Of a stretch of 51,239 bases of DNA, positions 34,056 to 40,828 are shown piece after piece (position 1 is the first letter of the stretch; every line of letters starts with the position of its first letter). The translations under genes and the position numbers were made by a program. The DNA lies in the NCBI GenBank assembly GCA_963696025.1, contig CAVOII010000013.1:1-51239 (forward strand), written 5' to 3'. The notes beneath the pieces were generated by a model that saw only the letters and a program-made list of their open reading frames with translations, ran no database searches and was not told the origin of the DNA. The DNA is from JABCYV01 sp963696025. GTDB taxonomy: Bacteria > Acidobacteriota > Terriglobia > Terriglobales > Acidobacteriaceae.

Positions 34056-34250
34056 TTATTTTTCTCCATATCCGCCAATAAAAAGCATCGGCGTCACTGG
34101 CGCTGGTTTCTGTACCGGCGCAGCTTCAGGTTTCGGCTTGATATTCTTGCGGCCGTTTTCACGGCTGGCGGCAACCTTGGCGGCGCTCCGGCTCTTGCCG
34201 CCTTTCTTTCCAAGCGCGGCGGCGGCTTGCCGCAAAATGTCGTCCGACAT
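34056..34250 (-). CDS. Small GG-rich basic protein of the element
   Basis: Sixty-four residues from ATG 34250 (GGAGG upstream). MSDDILRQAAAALGKKGGKS and AAKVAASRENGRKNIKPKPE, then a Pro/Ala tail. It shares the LGKKGG motif with the chromosomal protein at 20396. Basic, probably DNA-binding. Stops one base before the terminase start. Confidence 0.65.
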   Translation of the reverse strand: MSDDILRQAAAALGKKGGKSRSAAKVAASRENGRKNIKPKPEAAPVQKPAPVTPMLFIGGYGEK

Positions 34251-35019
34251 GGCATCCTCCAATCGGTTAGGTACTACTGGAACACGCGCCTGTTACGGGT
34301 CTAAACGCTTAGCATTGTGGCTGGAATCGCGGCTAAAGTCCGCTGAATAGCTCCGCTGGAATTTAGGAATCACACGTCATGCACTGGCGAGCGCCGTGCA
34401 GTTCCCGCCGAAAATCAAATATGTACCTCATGAGGTCTCTTTTCTGTCGCCGCAAGTTGTAGCGCCGCCAACCACATGCGCGCGCGGATTTGCGACCGAT
34501 TGCGATACGCCTCGTACTCCACGCCAATCGGGGTATTTCACAGCAGAGCACAACGCATAATGAGATACCAGCGCGCGCGTGCTGATAACGCCGCGCCGAC
34601 GAAGTGCGCTAGAAACCGGCTGAAAACGGCGCGGATCACAATGAAAGTCTGTGGTTTCGGCTACCAGATACCGGCGCGCGCGTGCTGAAACGCCGCACAG
34701 GCGGTAAGCCGTGCTGCACGATGTCGCCGCCAAGGTTGGTACGGCATGGTCCGGGGACTTCTTCTCCGTGTACAGGCTGTAATGCACTATCTGTGGGGTT
34801 GGTGTTGGGGTTGGTCTTGATTGTTTCTAGCGTTGGTATCGCTCTATCGCGGGTGCCGGTTTTCCGGCGCGGCGGCGCTGGCCGGAAACTGGCTGCGATA
34901 ACACAGCGAGCGGGGTTTTAAGTGTAATGGCCTGATAGCGAACAGTTGACTTGCGGTTGGCTCGTCAACCGGGAATAATCATCCAACATGGGTCGTTAAA
35001 GTCACCCAGGAGAACCTCC
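34251..35019. other. Gene-free control region between the packaging operon and the cargo gene
   Basis: No credible gene in about 770 bp. It contains a perfect 12-bp palindrome ACCTCATGAGGT at 34425-34436 and two imperfect copies of a GATACC(A/G)GCGCGCGCGTGCT motif near 34564 and 34668. These are expected to hold the promoter of the minus-strand packaging operon and, on the right, that of the plus-strand cargo gene. Confidence 0.4.
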
Positions 35020-35754
35020 ATGACAAATTCGTGGTGTCGTACAGCGATTCGTCTTCTGCCAGTTTTTTTTGGGTTATTGATCCTTGCTGCAACTTCCGGG
35101 GCGCAGACCCGCCCGCCAATTCTCGAACAGATCGCCAAAACATATGGTCTCGACTCGTGGGGGCAAGTCGAAGCGATCCGCTTTACCTTTAATCTACAGT
35201 TCCCAGGTGTGAATATCTCCCAACCGTGGGAGTGGGAGCCGAAGACCGGCAAGATCTCTTTGTGGACTCCATTCTATGGACTCCAAAAGGTCATTTATGT
35301 GCGCTCTGAGCTCAGCAGCCAGCCCGACGACGTGAAAAACAAAATCGACCCGGAATTCACCAACGGTAATTATTGGCTTCTGTTCCCCTTCCATGCTTAC
35401 TGGGACACCAGCGCTACTGTGACCGATCAGGGTACGCATAAACTGCCCGTGGGCCAGGGATCGGCCGAGTTGGTCTCAGTGAAGTATCCCGCCGAAGGCG
35501 GCGGTTATACGCCCGGCGACACGTGGAACCTCTACGTCGGCAAAGACAACCGCGTTGAGTACCTTGTCTTCCACCACGGCGGGAACGTGAAGCCGGCGGT
35601 CGTCACCGCAACGTGGACAGGTTACAAAAAAGCAGGTCCCCTCCTGTTCTCAACCGAGCACCGCGGGACCATCGATGGCAAGCCCCTACACCTCTTCTTA
35701 TCCGATGTGTCAGTCAAGCTGACAGGGTCGGATAAGTGGGTGAAAGCGGAATAG
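35020..35754 (+). CDS. Secreted cargo protein (the element's only plus-strand gene)
   Basis: Two hundred and forty-four residues from ATG 35020 with AGGAGAACC upstream. Signal peptide MTNSWCRTAIRLLPVFFGLL…SGAQ. The mature domain is beta-rich: YGLDSWGQVEAIRFTFNLQF, EWEPKTGKISLWTPFYGLQK, YWLLFPFHAYWDTSATVTD, WNLYVGKDNRVEYLVFHHGG and ends GTIDGKPLHLFLSDVSVKL. It looks like an outer-membrane lipoprotein-carrier-like periplasmic protein. The opposite orientation and isolated position mark it as a moron (cargo) gene expressed from the integrated state. Confidence 0.75.
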   Translation: MTNSWCRTAIRLLPVFFGLLILAATSGAQTRPPILEQIAKTYGLDSWGQVEAIRFTFNLQFPGVNISQPWEWEPKTGKISLWTPFYGLQKVIYVRSELSSQPDDVKNKIDPEFTNGNYWLLFPFHAYWDTSATVTDQGTHKLPVGQGSAELVSVKYPAEGGGYTPGDTWNLYVGKDNRVEYLVFHHGGNVKPAVVTATWTGYKKAGPLLFSTEHRGTIDGKPLHLFLSDVSVKLTGSDKWVKAE

Positions 35755-35790
35755 ACAACAGACGGGTCTATTCGAACGGCCTGACTGGCC

Positions 35791-36081
35791 TCAATTTGGC
35801 ACTGACGATTCACAAAGCAGCCCTCCGGTGATCAGCCTTCGGGTTTTCTTGCCCCCGCCAACCCAAGTTATCCAAAAACGGCCTTCGGGGAAGCCATTGG
35901 GTGGTTGGTCGGCAACCCGGAAACTATCCCTCAGTTGGTAAAACATCGCCATAACACTCACCATGGCTGGCGCATGTGAGGGGAACTTTTCTACCGTGGT
36001 CACGCTGTCCGCAATCCGGCGAAAAATCGCAGGACAGGTACGCCGCCCCGCAGAAAAGTGAGCGTTGCATTTATTCGACAT
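35791..36081 (-). CDS. Hypothetical protein of the element
   Basis: Ninety-six residues from ATG 36081, overlapping the end of the upstream gene. MSNKCNAHFSAGRRTCPAIF, then MVSVMAMFYQLRDSFRVADQ and a C-terminal RLITGGLLCESSVPN. No motif. Last gene of the 36708-35791 set. Confidence 0.5.
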   Translation of the reverse strand: MSNKCNAHFSAGRRTCPAIFRRIADSVTTVEKFPSHAPAMVSVMAMFYQLRDSFRVADQPPNGFPEGRFWITWVGGGKKTRRLITGGLLCESSVPN

Positions 36082-36283
36082 CGAATTTTCTCCGGAATGC
36101 ACGGCGGTGTGGTATCTGGATTTGTTGCACGTGTCTACCTGTGAAGCGCGCTTCTAATTCAAACTCGAAAAGCCGCACGGAATTACCGTCGAAACAAGCA
36201 AACGGACCGTTGCCGATAATCTGGAATCCGGGGAACTGGGAAGCTGCCAGTTTCCGCCAATCGGTTTGGATCGTTTCAGCCAT
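36071..36283 (-). CDS. Hypothetical protein of the element
   Basis: Seventy residues from ATG 36283. MAETIQTDWRKLAASQFPGF, then GNGPFACFDGNSVRLFEFEL and HVQQIQIPHRRAFRRKFDVE. Soluble; weak ribosome site, perhaps coupled to the upstream gene that ends 20 bases away. Confidence 0.5.
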   Translation of the reverse strand: MAETIQTDWRKLAASQFPGFQIIGNGPFACFDGNSVRLFEFELEARFTGRHVQQIQIPHRRAFRRKFDVE

Positions 36284-36303
36284 TGCATACTGCCAGTCGC
36301 GTG

Positions 36304-36708
36304 TTATCCCTCTTCCCGCGCGCTGCGCAACTGATCCATCATCGGCAACCACCAGCGCGGAACTTTCAAGCCGTGGCGAACCCGCAGAATGGTCATCGCA
36401 TCGCGCATAATTTTGGCGCAAGTGTCACCGCCTACCCACTGCGTTTCAAGCTTGGCGTGCTCGCGCACAGAATCTCGACAACATTCGTATAGCTGCTGCC
36501 AGTGCGGATACCGGACGAAGAGCGCGCGCTTGGCGGCATCCTTGAAATCACCATGAACCTGCGTCCACAAAAGGCGGTTGTCTGTTAAGCGGTTGAAGTC
36601 GCGCCGTGCGGCTTCAGATTGCGGCGTTTGATAGCTACCGTCATAAGCGCCGGTAAAGTAACCTTGAAAGTGGTCAGCAACCGTTTCGTAAATTGCGTTT
36701 TGATACAT
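36304..36708 (-). CDS. Hypothetical protein following the candidate origin
   Basis: One hundred and thirty-four residues from ATG 36708 (GGGAG upstream). MYQNAIYETVADHFQGYFTG, TDNRLLWTQVHGDFKDAAKR and HWQQLYECCRDSVREHAKLE. Helical, with a DNA-binding-like basic content. It is the first gene to the left of the inverted repeat and iterons, so it may work in replication or regulation. Family unknown. Confidence 0.55.
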   Translation of the reverse strand: MYQNAIYETVADHFQGYFTGAYDGSYQTPQSEAARRDFNRLTDNRLLWTQVHGDFKDAAKRALFVRYPHWQQLYECCRDSVREHAKLETQWVGGDTCAKIMRDAMTILRVRHGLKVPRWWLPMMDQLRSAREEG

Positions 36709-36735
36709 ATATGTTTCTCCCAATGCGCGAAGCGT

Positions 36736-36795
36736 GTCAGAAAACGTCAAAAAAGGTTTGCGACTTCTTGTAAACCTTGTTTGACTTTTTCTGAC
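36736..36795. repeat. 24-bp imperfect inverted repeat (candidate origin hairpin)
   Basis: Arms 36736-36759 and 36772-36795 pair at 22 of 24 positions around a 12-nt loop. Sequences are A/T-rich (GTCAGAAAACGTCAAA…). It lies between the iteron array and the gene at 36304-36708. Confidence 0.8.
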
Positions 36796-36816
36796 TTATA
36801 AGCAACTTCTCAAGAG

Positions 36817-36925
36817 GCGTGTGCCACACACGCTCCCGAGCGTGTACCACACACGCACCGAGCGTGTTTCACACACTACCTCCAGCGTGTGCCAAACACG
36901 CTCCTCAGCGTGTGCCACACACGCT
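36817..36925. repeat. Iteron array: five ~23-bp direct repeats
   Basis: Copies of GCGTGTGCCACACACGCT begin at 36817, 36840, 36862, 36885 and 36908, a period of 22-23 bp (two helical turns). Each copy is itself near-palindromic. Copies 3 and 4 have small changes. Typical of initiator-binding iterons or a repressor operator array. Confidence 0.85.
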
Positions 36926-36929
36926 GGTA

Positions 36930-36959
36930 CCACGGTTGAACCACGGTTAAGCCACGGTT
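36930..36959. repeat. Three 11-bp direct repeats beside the iterons
   Basis: CCACGGTT begins at 36930, 36941 and 36952. Period 11 bp, one helical turn. Directly before the stop codon of the candidate initiator gene. Confidence 0.85.
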
Positions 36960-36963
36960 GCAA

Positions 36964-37575
36964 CTAGCCGCCTTTCTTCTTGGCGCGCAGCGGCGCAGCC
37001 ATCCACGCCGCCAGCACATCGGCGGCGTAATCCTTGGTTGCCTCATCCAGTTCGATAGGCAGCGATTCATAATCATCGATCGGCTCCACTTTCCAATCGT
37101 GCGTTTTCAGCCACGCAAAGGCGTCGCCGAAATCCTCCGGCGTTACGTCATGGTCGCCTACAGCGCCGTGCCTTGCTACCGTTGCCGCCGTGTGGAAAAA
37201 CCACTCCCACTTACGCGGACTGGTTTCGTTGAATTGATAGTCGGAACCTTTTTGGTCGCCAAGCTTGGCTTGCCGCACAACTTCAAAAATGTCGGATTCC
37301 AAAAGCGCCGCTCGCCATTTTCGCAACTCGCGCACAGCGACAGGTATTTGTGCAAGTGAAATTGTGCCTTTTGGAAAGCTGTAACCAACGCAAGCGCTCC
37401 AGAAAAAGTGGAGCGTGATGTACAACGATGGCGGCGTGTTGTAGCGGAGAAAAAGGTCGTTGAAGAGGCGCGGCCACTGGTACCACGTGTGACCACACTC
37501 AGTATCCAACGCGGCGGTTCTAATCTCGAACTGCTGTCCGTTTGGGGTTGTGACTTTTCTTGGATATTCTGTCAT
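36964..37575 (-). CDS. Hypothetical protein, candidate replication initiator
   Basis: Two hundred and three residues from ATG 37575 (MTEYPRKVTTPNGQQFEIRT). LFNDLFLRYNTPPSLYITLH, AVRELRKWRAALLESDIFEV and SPRKWEWFFHTAATVARHGA suggest a mostly helical protein. No family is recognised. The reason to call it a possible initiator is position: its stop lies five bases from three direct repeats, five iterons and a long inverted repeat, in an element with AAA+ and replication-like genes. C-terminus is basic (APLRAKKKGG). Confidence 0.5.
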   Translation of the reverse strand: MTEYPRKVTTPNGQQFEIRTAALDTECGHTWYQWPRLFNDLFLRYNTPPSLYITLHFFWSACVGYSFPKGTISLAQIPVAVRELRKWRAALLESDIFEVVRQAKLGDQKGSDYQFNETSPRKWEWFFHTAATVARHGAVGDHDVTPEDFGDAFAWLKTHDWKVEPIDDYESLPIELDEATKDYAADVLAAWMAAPLRAKKKGG

Positions 37576-37647
37576 AAACGCATTTTCCTGACCTAAACAT
37601 TGAGTGGTGCAACCATGCACCAAAACGGCGCGCCAGTTACGACGCGG

Positions 37648-37854
37648 CTATGCTGCTTCGGTTGATTCTTTCTGGCGCTCAATCCAGCGCTCCAGGTCGC
37701 GGCGCGTGAACATCTTCTTGCCGCCGCGTCCACCACGCACGAATGGCAAGCTATCGCGCACCCAGTTGCGGATAACGCCAACGCCGACGCCAACAAGCTC
37801 GGCGGCTGTGTTTATATCGAACAACAACGCTTCAGTTTTCACGAATGACTCCAC
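37648..37854 (-). CDS. Excisionase/AlpA-like helix-turn-helix protein
   Basis: Sixty-eight residues from a GTG at 37854. LLFDINTAAELVGVGVGVIR, then NWVRDSLPFVRGGRGGKKMF and RRDLERWIERQKE, is the MerR-like winged HTH of excisionase-family proteins (aligned with HTH_17). Such proteins bend DNA in excision or activate satellite and prophage genes. A separate start (MKTEALLF) three codons later is possible. Confidence 0.8.
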   Translation of the reverse strand: MESFVKTEALLFDINTAAELVGVGVGVIRNWVRDSLPFVRGGRGGKKMFTRRDLERWIERQKESTEAA

Positions 37855-38091
37855 ACAAGGTCAAAGTGTGGATTTCAGCGGTTGGATTTTCGAGGCCGCT
37901 TATGCACCCCGCTAGGCTCCGGGAGTCCGGGTACATCGTTGCCTAGTCACGCGCCGCGCAATTTCACGCCACAAGCTATCGGCACGCGTCAATCAAGTAG
38001 GTGACGACTCTGCCACAGCAACGCGCGAATGTCCAGCAGTAAAGATAAGAAAGGGGAGGTTTTCTTAACCGGCACGCCGGATTTGAAGACC

Positions 38092-38643
38092 CTATTTGGA
38101 CTTGATTAGCCTGCGCGTGAACATCGGCGCGATCCAAGTGAACAGTGCATCGACAAAGTCATTTAGGGGATTCATGGGATCGCGGGTGGTTTCCGGTTTG
38201 CTATCGTCATAAGCCGCGTGAAATAGGATGTCGGGATCGGGATAGGCAGCACGGAGGCACATAATGGTTTCGCCGCTGCCCGTCGGCACAGCGTATTGGC
38301 CGGGTTGCAAGTCTCCCAAATGTTCGCGGAATGCTTTTCCAACTTCAACCATCAAGCACGCCGGTAAGTGTCCACTGGTCGCATCGAACAAATCTGGGTG
38401 GAGGCGGTGAATTTCTGCGGCCTTCCACCACTTTTGAGTTTGCAAGTCGCCGCGCGACCCGATTTCCACCACCTCAAGGCCGCACTCGCGCAATGCGCGC
38501 GCCGCGTTACCGCAAGTGAACACAACAACGCCACGATACCCGGCAGTACGCACGTAATCAGCAATCACACTGGCGCGCAGTTTCTTATTCGGGAACCGCA
38601 ACGCGCTGGACGGTTCAGCGGGTTGATAGTCGTATTTTTTCAC
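38092..38643 (-). CDS. Hypothetical protein coupled to the methyltransferase
   Basis: One hundred and eighty-three residues from a GTG at 38643, overlapping the methyltransferase stop (GTGA). IADYVRTAGYRGVVVFTCGN, AARALRECGLEVVEIGSRGD, PACLMVEVGKAFREHLGDLQ and VPTGSGETIMCLRAAYPDPD. The alternating strands and glycine loops suggest a nucleotide- or cofactor-binding Rossmann-like fold. Tight coupling points to a joint role with the methyltransferase (defence or DNA modification), but no family is recognised. Confidence 0.6.
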   Translation of the reverse strand: MKKYDYQPAEPSSALRFPNKKLRASVIADYVRTAGYRGVVVFTCGNAARALRECGLEVVEIGSRGDLQTQKWWKAAEIHRLHPDLFDATSGHLPACLMVEVGKAFREHLGDLQPGQYAVPTGSGETIMCLRAAYPDPDILFHAAYDDSKPETTRDPMNPLNDFVDALFTWIAPMFTRRLIKSK

Positions 38644-40163
38644 TGCACTTTCGCCCCACTTTTTTGGCTCTGTGCAGTGGCCGCTGGCTCGTCGAGGCGA
38701 ACCAGTTTCCTCGGTATCAGGCCGAGCGCCTTAGGCAGCACCTTGGGGTCATCGCCCTTTAAGAAACAAAGTACATGCTGTAAGTCACCCACCAGCTTTC
38801 TGTAATTAGGAAACTGATTGCCGACGCGGCGCGCCGCCGTCCCATCGTTGGTGACCAAAACTGCGTGATTGTAGAACTTCAATCCAAGTCTGAGAAAGCA
38901 CGCAATGTTGTCCCCGACCAGATTGCGGAAGAATCCTCTTTCGTCGCGAACATCCCCTATCTTGACCAGTAAGAAGCGATTGGGTTTCAGGTGAGTAACG
39001 GCCTGTCGAAAAATACTTTCATAGCGTTCGAGAAACTCGGGGTAGCTTTTCGCGGCAGAAATGTCGTCCGCATTATCGCTGTACTTCTCCAAGCCATAGT
39101 ACGGCGGCGAAGTGAAAACAAGGTCGAAATCAGACTCTGAATTAATTACCTTTAATAGTTTCTCGCTATTGCCATGTATCCATCTAGGCTCTAAGCCAAG
39201 TTTTGCCGCCCGCGTTCGATTCGCTTCAACTTGGTTTTCGCGGCAATCTATCCCGATGTACTGTAGTCCTCTTTCAGCCGCCACCAGACCTTTTATGGCT
39301 TCGCCAGAAAAAGGGTCCAATACTCGGCCGTTTGCTGGACAAAACGAAGCGTACACGAACTCGGCCAGCACTGGGTCAAACGCGGAAGTCTCCTTCTTCC
39401 TGTCTCGCACGCCATACGTGCCAGCTCCCACTTGTCCGTCGTGGCCACCCTTGACCCCTCGCGCGTGCCACTGACTTTTTCGCTTTCTCCAGTACTCTTC
39501 CCTCGCGTCCAGAAACGTGTACGGCTTCACGGGGAATTGTTCCGTAATAGGACGCGGCTGAAACCACTCTTCTGCAACTTCTTTCTTTGCATCTGAAATA
39601 GTGATTTCACCATTCTTGATGCGTTTCAGCGTGCCCCGTTTTCTTTTCTCCAGCGAAAGGACATCTTTCACGTAGCTGTCAGAAACGGCACCCACAAACC
39701 GCGCAGCTAGCTTAGCTGCCGTTAAACCCTTAGGCTTTTCTTGGCTTGAGGGTTTCTTCTTCTTTCCCCGTCCGCCCTGCGCGCCATAGCTACCCGCTTC
39801 AATCTGTCGCCGTTTCATTTCGGCTTCGAACGATGGTTTCAGTTCGGCGGCTATCGCGGCACGCTGGTCGATCGTTAACTGTCGTCGGTGCAAGTTTTGG
39901 GTGAAGACAAACTGCCGTGTGGAAAAACCATTTGGCTGGAACTGAACGAAGTTCTTGGATGTGAGCGGGACTTCTAGATTTTCGCAGGCGCGCAAGCGAT
40001 TCCGGCCGTCCAGCACCTTACCTTGGAATAGCACGATTGGTTGTTGTACGCCGTGTTCCTTGATGTCCTTGGCCAGTGCCGCCAGCGCCGCGTCGTCCAT
40101 TAGCGGCAGTAGCTCGGCGTCTTTGTGCCAGTTTTCGTGCTTGCATAGTTTGCGCCAGTCCAT
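38640..40163 (-). CDS. ParB-like/DNA methyltransferase fusion
   Basis: Five hundred and seven residues. N-terminal ParB/Srx-like domain (QQPIVLFQGKVLDGRNRLRA, then FSTRQFVFTQNLHRRQL), a basic linker with HTH-like GLTAAKLAARFVGAVSDSYV, and a C-terminal amino-methyltransferase domain. SAM motif I-like PFSGEAIKGLVAAERGLQYI, then GID; catalytic TSPPYYGLEKYS. It probably modifies adenine-N6 or cytosine-N4. The order of motifs (DPF before TSPPY) fits the gamma/alpha-like class. No restriction enzyme is seen beside it, so it is likely a solitary phage-type methylase protecting or marking the element's DNA. Confidence 0.88.
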   Translation of the reverse strand: MDWRKLCKHENWHKDAELLPLMDDAALAALAKDIKEHGVQQPIVLFQGKVLDGRNRLRACENLEVPLTSKNFVQFQPNGFSTRQFVFTQNLHRRQLTIDQRAAIAAELKPSFEAEMKRRQIEAGSYGAQGGRGKKKKPSSQEKPKGLTAAKLAARFVGAVSDSYVKDVLSLEKRKRGTLKRIKNGEITISDAKKEVAEEWFQPRPITEQFPVKPYTFLDAREEYWRKRKSQWHARGVKGGHDGQVGAGTYGVRDRKKETSAFDPVLAEFVYASFCPANGRVLDPFSGEAIKGLVAAERGLQYIGIDCRENQVEANRTRAAKLGLEPRWIHGNSEKLLKVINSESDFDLVFTSPPYYGLEKYSDNADDISAAKSYPEFLERYESIFRQAVTHLKPNRFLLVKIGDVRDERGFFRNLVGDNIACFLRLGLKFYNHAVLVTNDGTAARRVGNQFPNYRKLVGDLQHVLCFLKGDDPKVLPKALGLIPRKLVRLDEPAATAQSQKSGAKVQ

Positions 40164-40255
40164 GCCCTAGCTTAGTTTTCAAAACGCAATAGCCGAACAG
40201 TACCGAGGTAACTGAGTTAGTGCGAAGCGACTGGGGAAAGTGGTTTGCGAAGGTT

Positions 40256-40330
40256 TGGTAGCGCTACCGGGAATCGAACCCGGGTTTTGGGATTGAGAAT
40301 CCCACGTCCTAACCCCTAGACGATAGCGCC
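40256..40330 (-). tRNA. tRNA-Glu(CTC), complete copy inside the element
   Basis: Seventy-five nt on the minus strand. Acceptor GGCGCTA/TAGCGCT (G1-U72 wobble), D arm GTCTAGGGGTTAGGAC, anticodon stem GGGA/TCCC with loop TTCTCAA (anticodon CTC), T arm CCGGGTTCGATTCCCGG, and encoded CCA. It differs from the split host gene mainly in the anticodon stem. It lies 195 bp inside the right attachment core. Confidence 0.95.
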
Positions 40331-40347
40331 GCTGGCGGCAACTTCAC

Positions 40348-40379
40348 TTTACACTAAAATTTACACTTTTCTTTGCACT
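40348..40379 (+). repeat. Integrase arm-type sites, right arm
   Basis: TTTACACT at 40348 and 40360 and TTTGCACT at 40372, each 12 bp apart, matching the two sites at the left end. An inverted copy AGTGTAAA lies at 40470-40477. Together these form the arms of a tyrosine-integrase attachment site. Confidence 0.65.
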
Positions 40380-40524
40380 GAGACTCACGAGGCGCACCGC
40401 AAAATTTCGTTGCAATCAACTGATACGCCAGCTACTTACATGGAAAATACGAGGCGCATCCGCTATCTTAGTGTAAACTTTTTTAAACTACTGAAAACAC
40501 GGTTGTTAAGTTGTGGAAAAGACC

Positions 40525-40563
40525 ATTGAGAATCTTCCGTCCTAACCCCTAGACGATAGCGCC
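40525..40563 (-). pseudogene. 5' half of host tRNA-Glu(CTC) at the right attachment site (attR)
   Basis: Minus strand: GGCGCTATCGTCTAGGGGTTAGGACGG… down to the anticodon loop, then element sequence (…GGTCTTTTCC). The 12-bp core ATTGAGAATCTT is 40525-40536. The 3' half is at 23378. The element does not complete this copy, so the original gene is broken. Confidence 0.92.
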
Positions 40564-40578
40564 AATGAGTCGATGCTG

Positions 40579-40584
40579 ATTATA
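40579..40584 (-). promoter_or_regulatory. -10 element of the host tRNA-Glu gene
   Basis: TATAAT on the minus strand, 15 bases upstream of the tRNA 5' half, the right distance for a tRNA promoter. No strong -35 is visible. Transcription from it now runs into the element's right end. Confidence 0.65.
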
Positions 40585-40718
40585 ACAAAGCACGCGGGCT
40601 AGAGTATCGTTCCAGCTTTAGCATTAGCGTGAAGCATGAAGCTCGTGTCGTTCTCTAGAAGCGGGCGTTCGTGCCGCCTCTGCTATGAATCCTGTGGGGC
40701 AAATAATTTTTAATATGC

Positions 40719-40747
40719 TTGACAACTCCGCTCAGCAGTAGAACAAT
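40719..40747 (+). promoter_or_regulatory. Promoter of the mutasome operon
   Basis: TTGACA (40719-40724), 17 bp, AACAAT (40742-40747). It lies about 80 bp upstream of the imuA start. Around the expected transcript start, GCGAACAAAAGGCG (about 40752) is an imperfect repeat of the GAAC type used by LexA in several phyla, so SOS control is possible but not proven. Confidence 0.6.
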
Positions 40748-40828
40748 TAATAGCGAACAAAAGGCGAATATTCATATCCGCCCCAGAGCCGGTCGCGGCC
40801 CTGACGTTCCCTGAAATCCTGAGGTTCC

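Larger units (their letters stand above)
23414..40536. mobile_element. Integrated phage-satellite-like element (17.1 kb)
   Basis: Bounded by the 12-bp core ATTGAGAATCTT inside two halves of one tRNA-Glu gene, with an integrase gene directly inside the left end. It encodes integrase, excisionase-like, AAA+ ATPase, replication-like proteins with iterons, P27 small terminase, HK97-type prohead protease, tail-fibre-like proteins, a ParB/methyltransferase and cargo genes. No portal, major capsid, large terminase or tail-tube gene is visible. A phage satellite is the best reading; a deleted prophage is the alternative. Confidence 0.8.

Noticed and set aside
36817..36925. CRISPR-like array
   Set aside because: Repeats are near-palindromic with 4-5-bp gaps, no spacers of 25-40 bp, and no cas genes; iterons fit.
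40256..40330. Reading the internal tRNA-Glu as the right attachment site
   Set aside because: It is complete with CCA, and the true 5' half of the host gene with the 12-bp core lies further right at 40525-40563.
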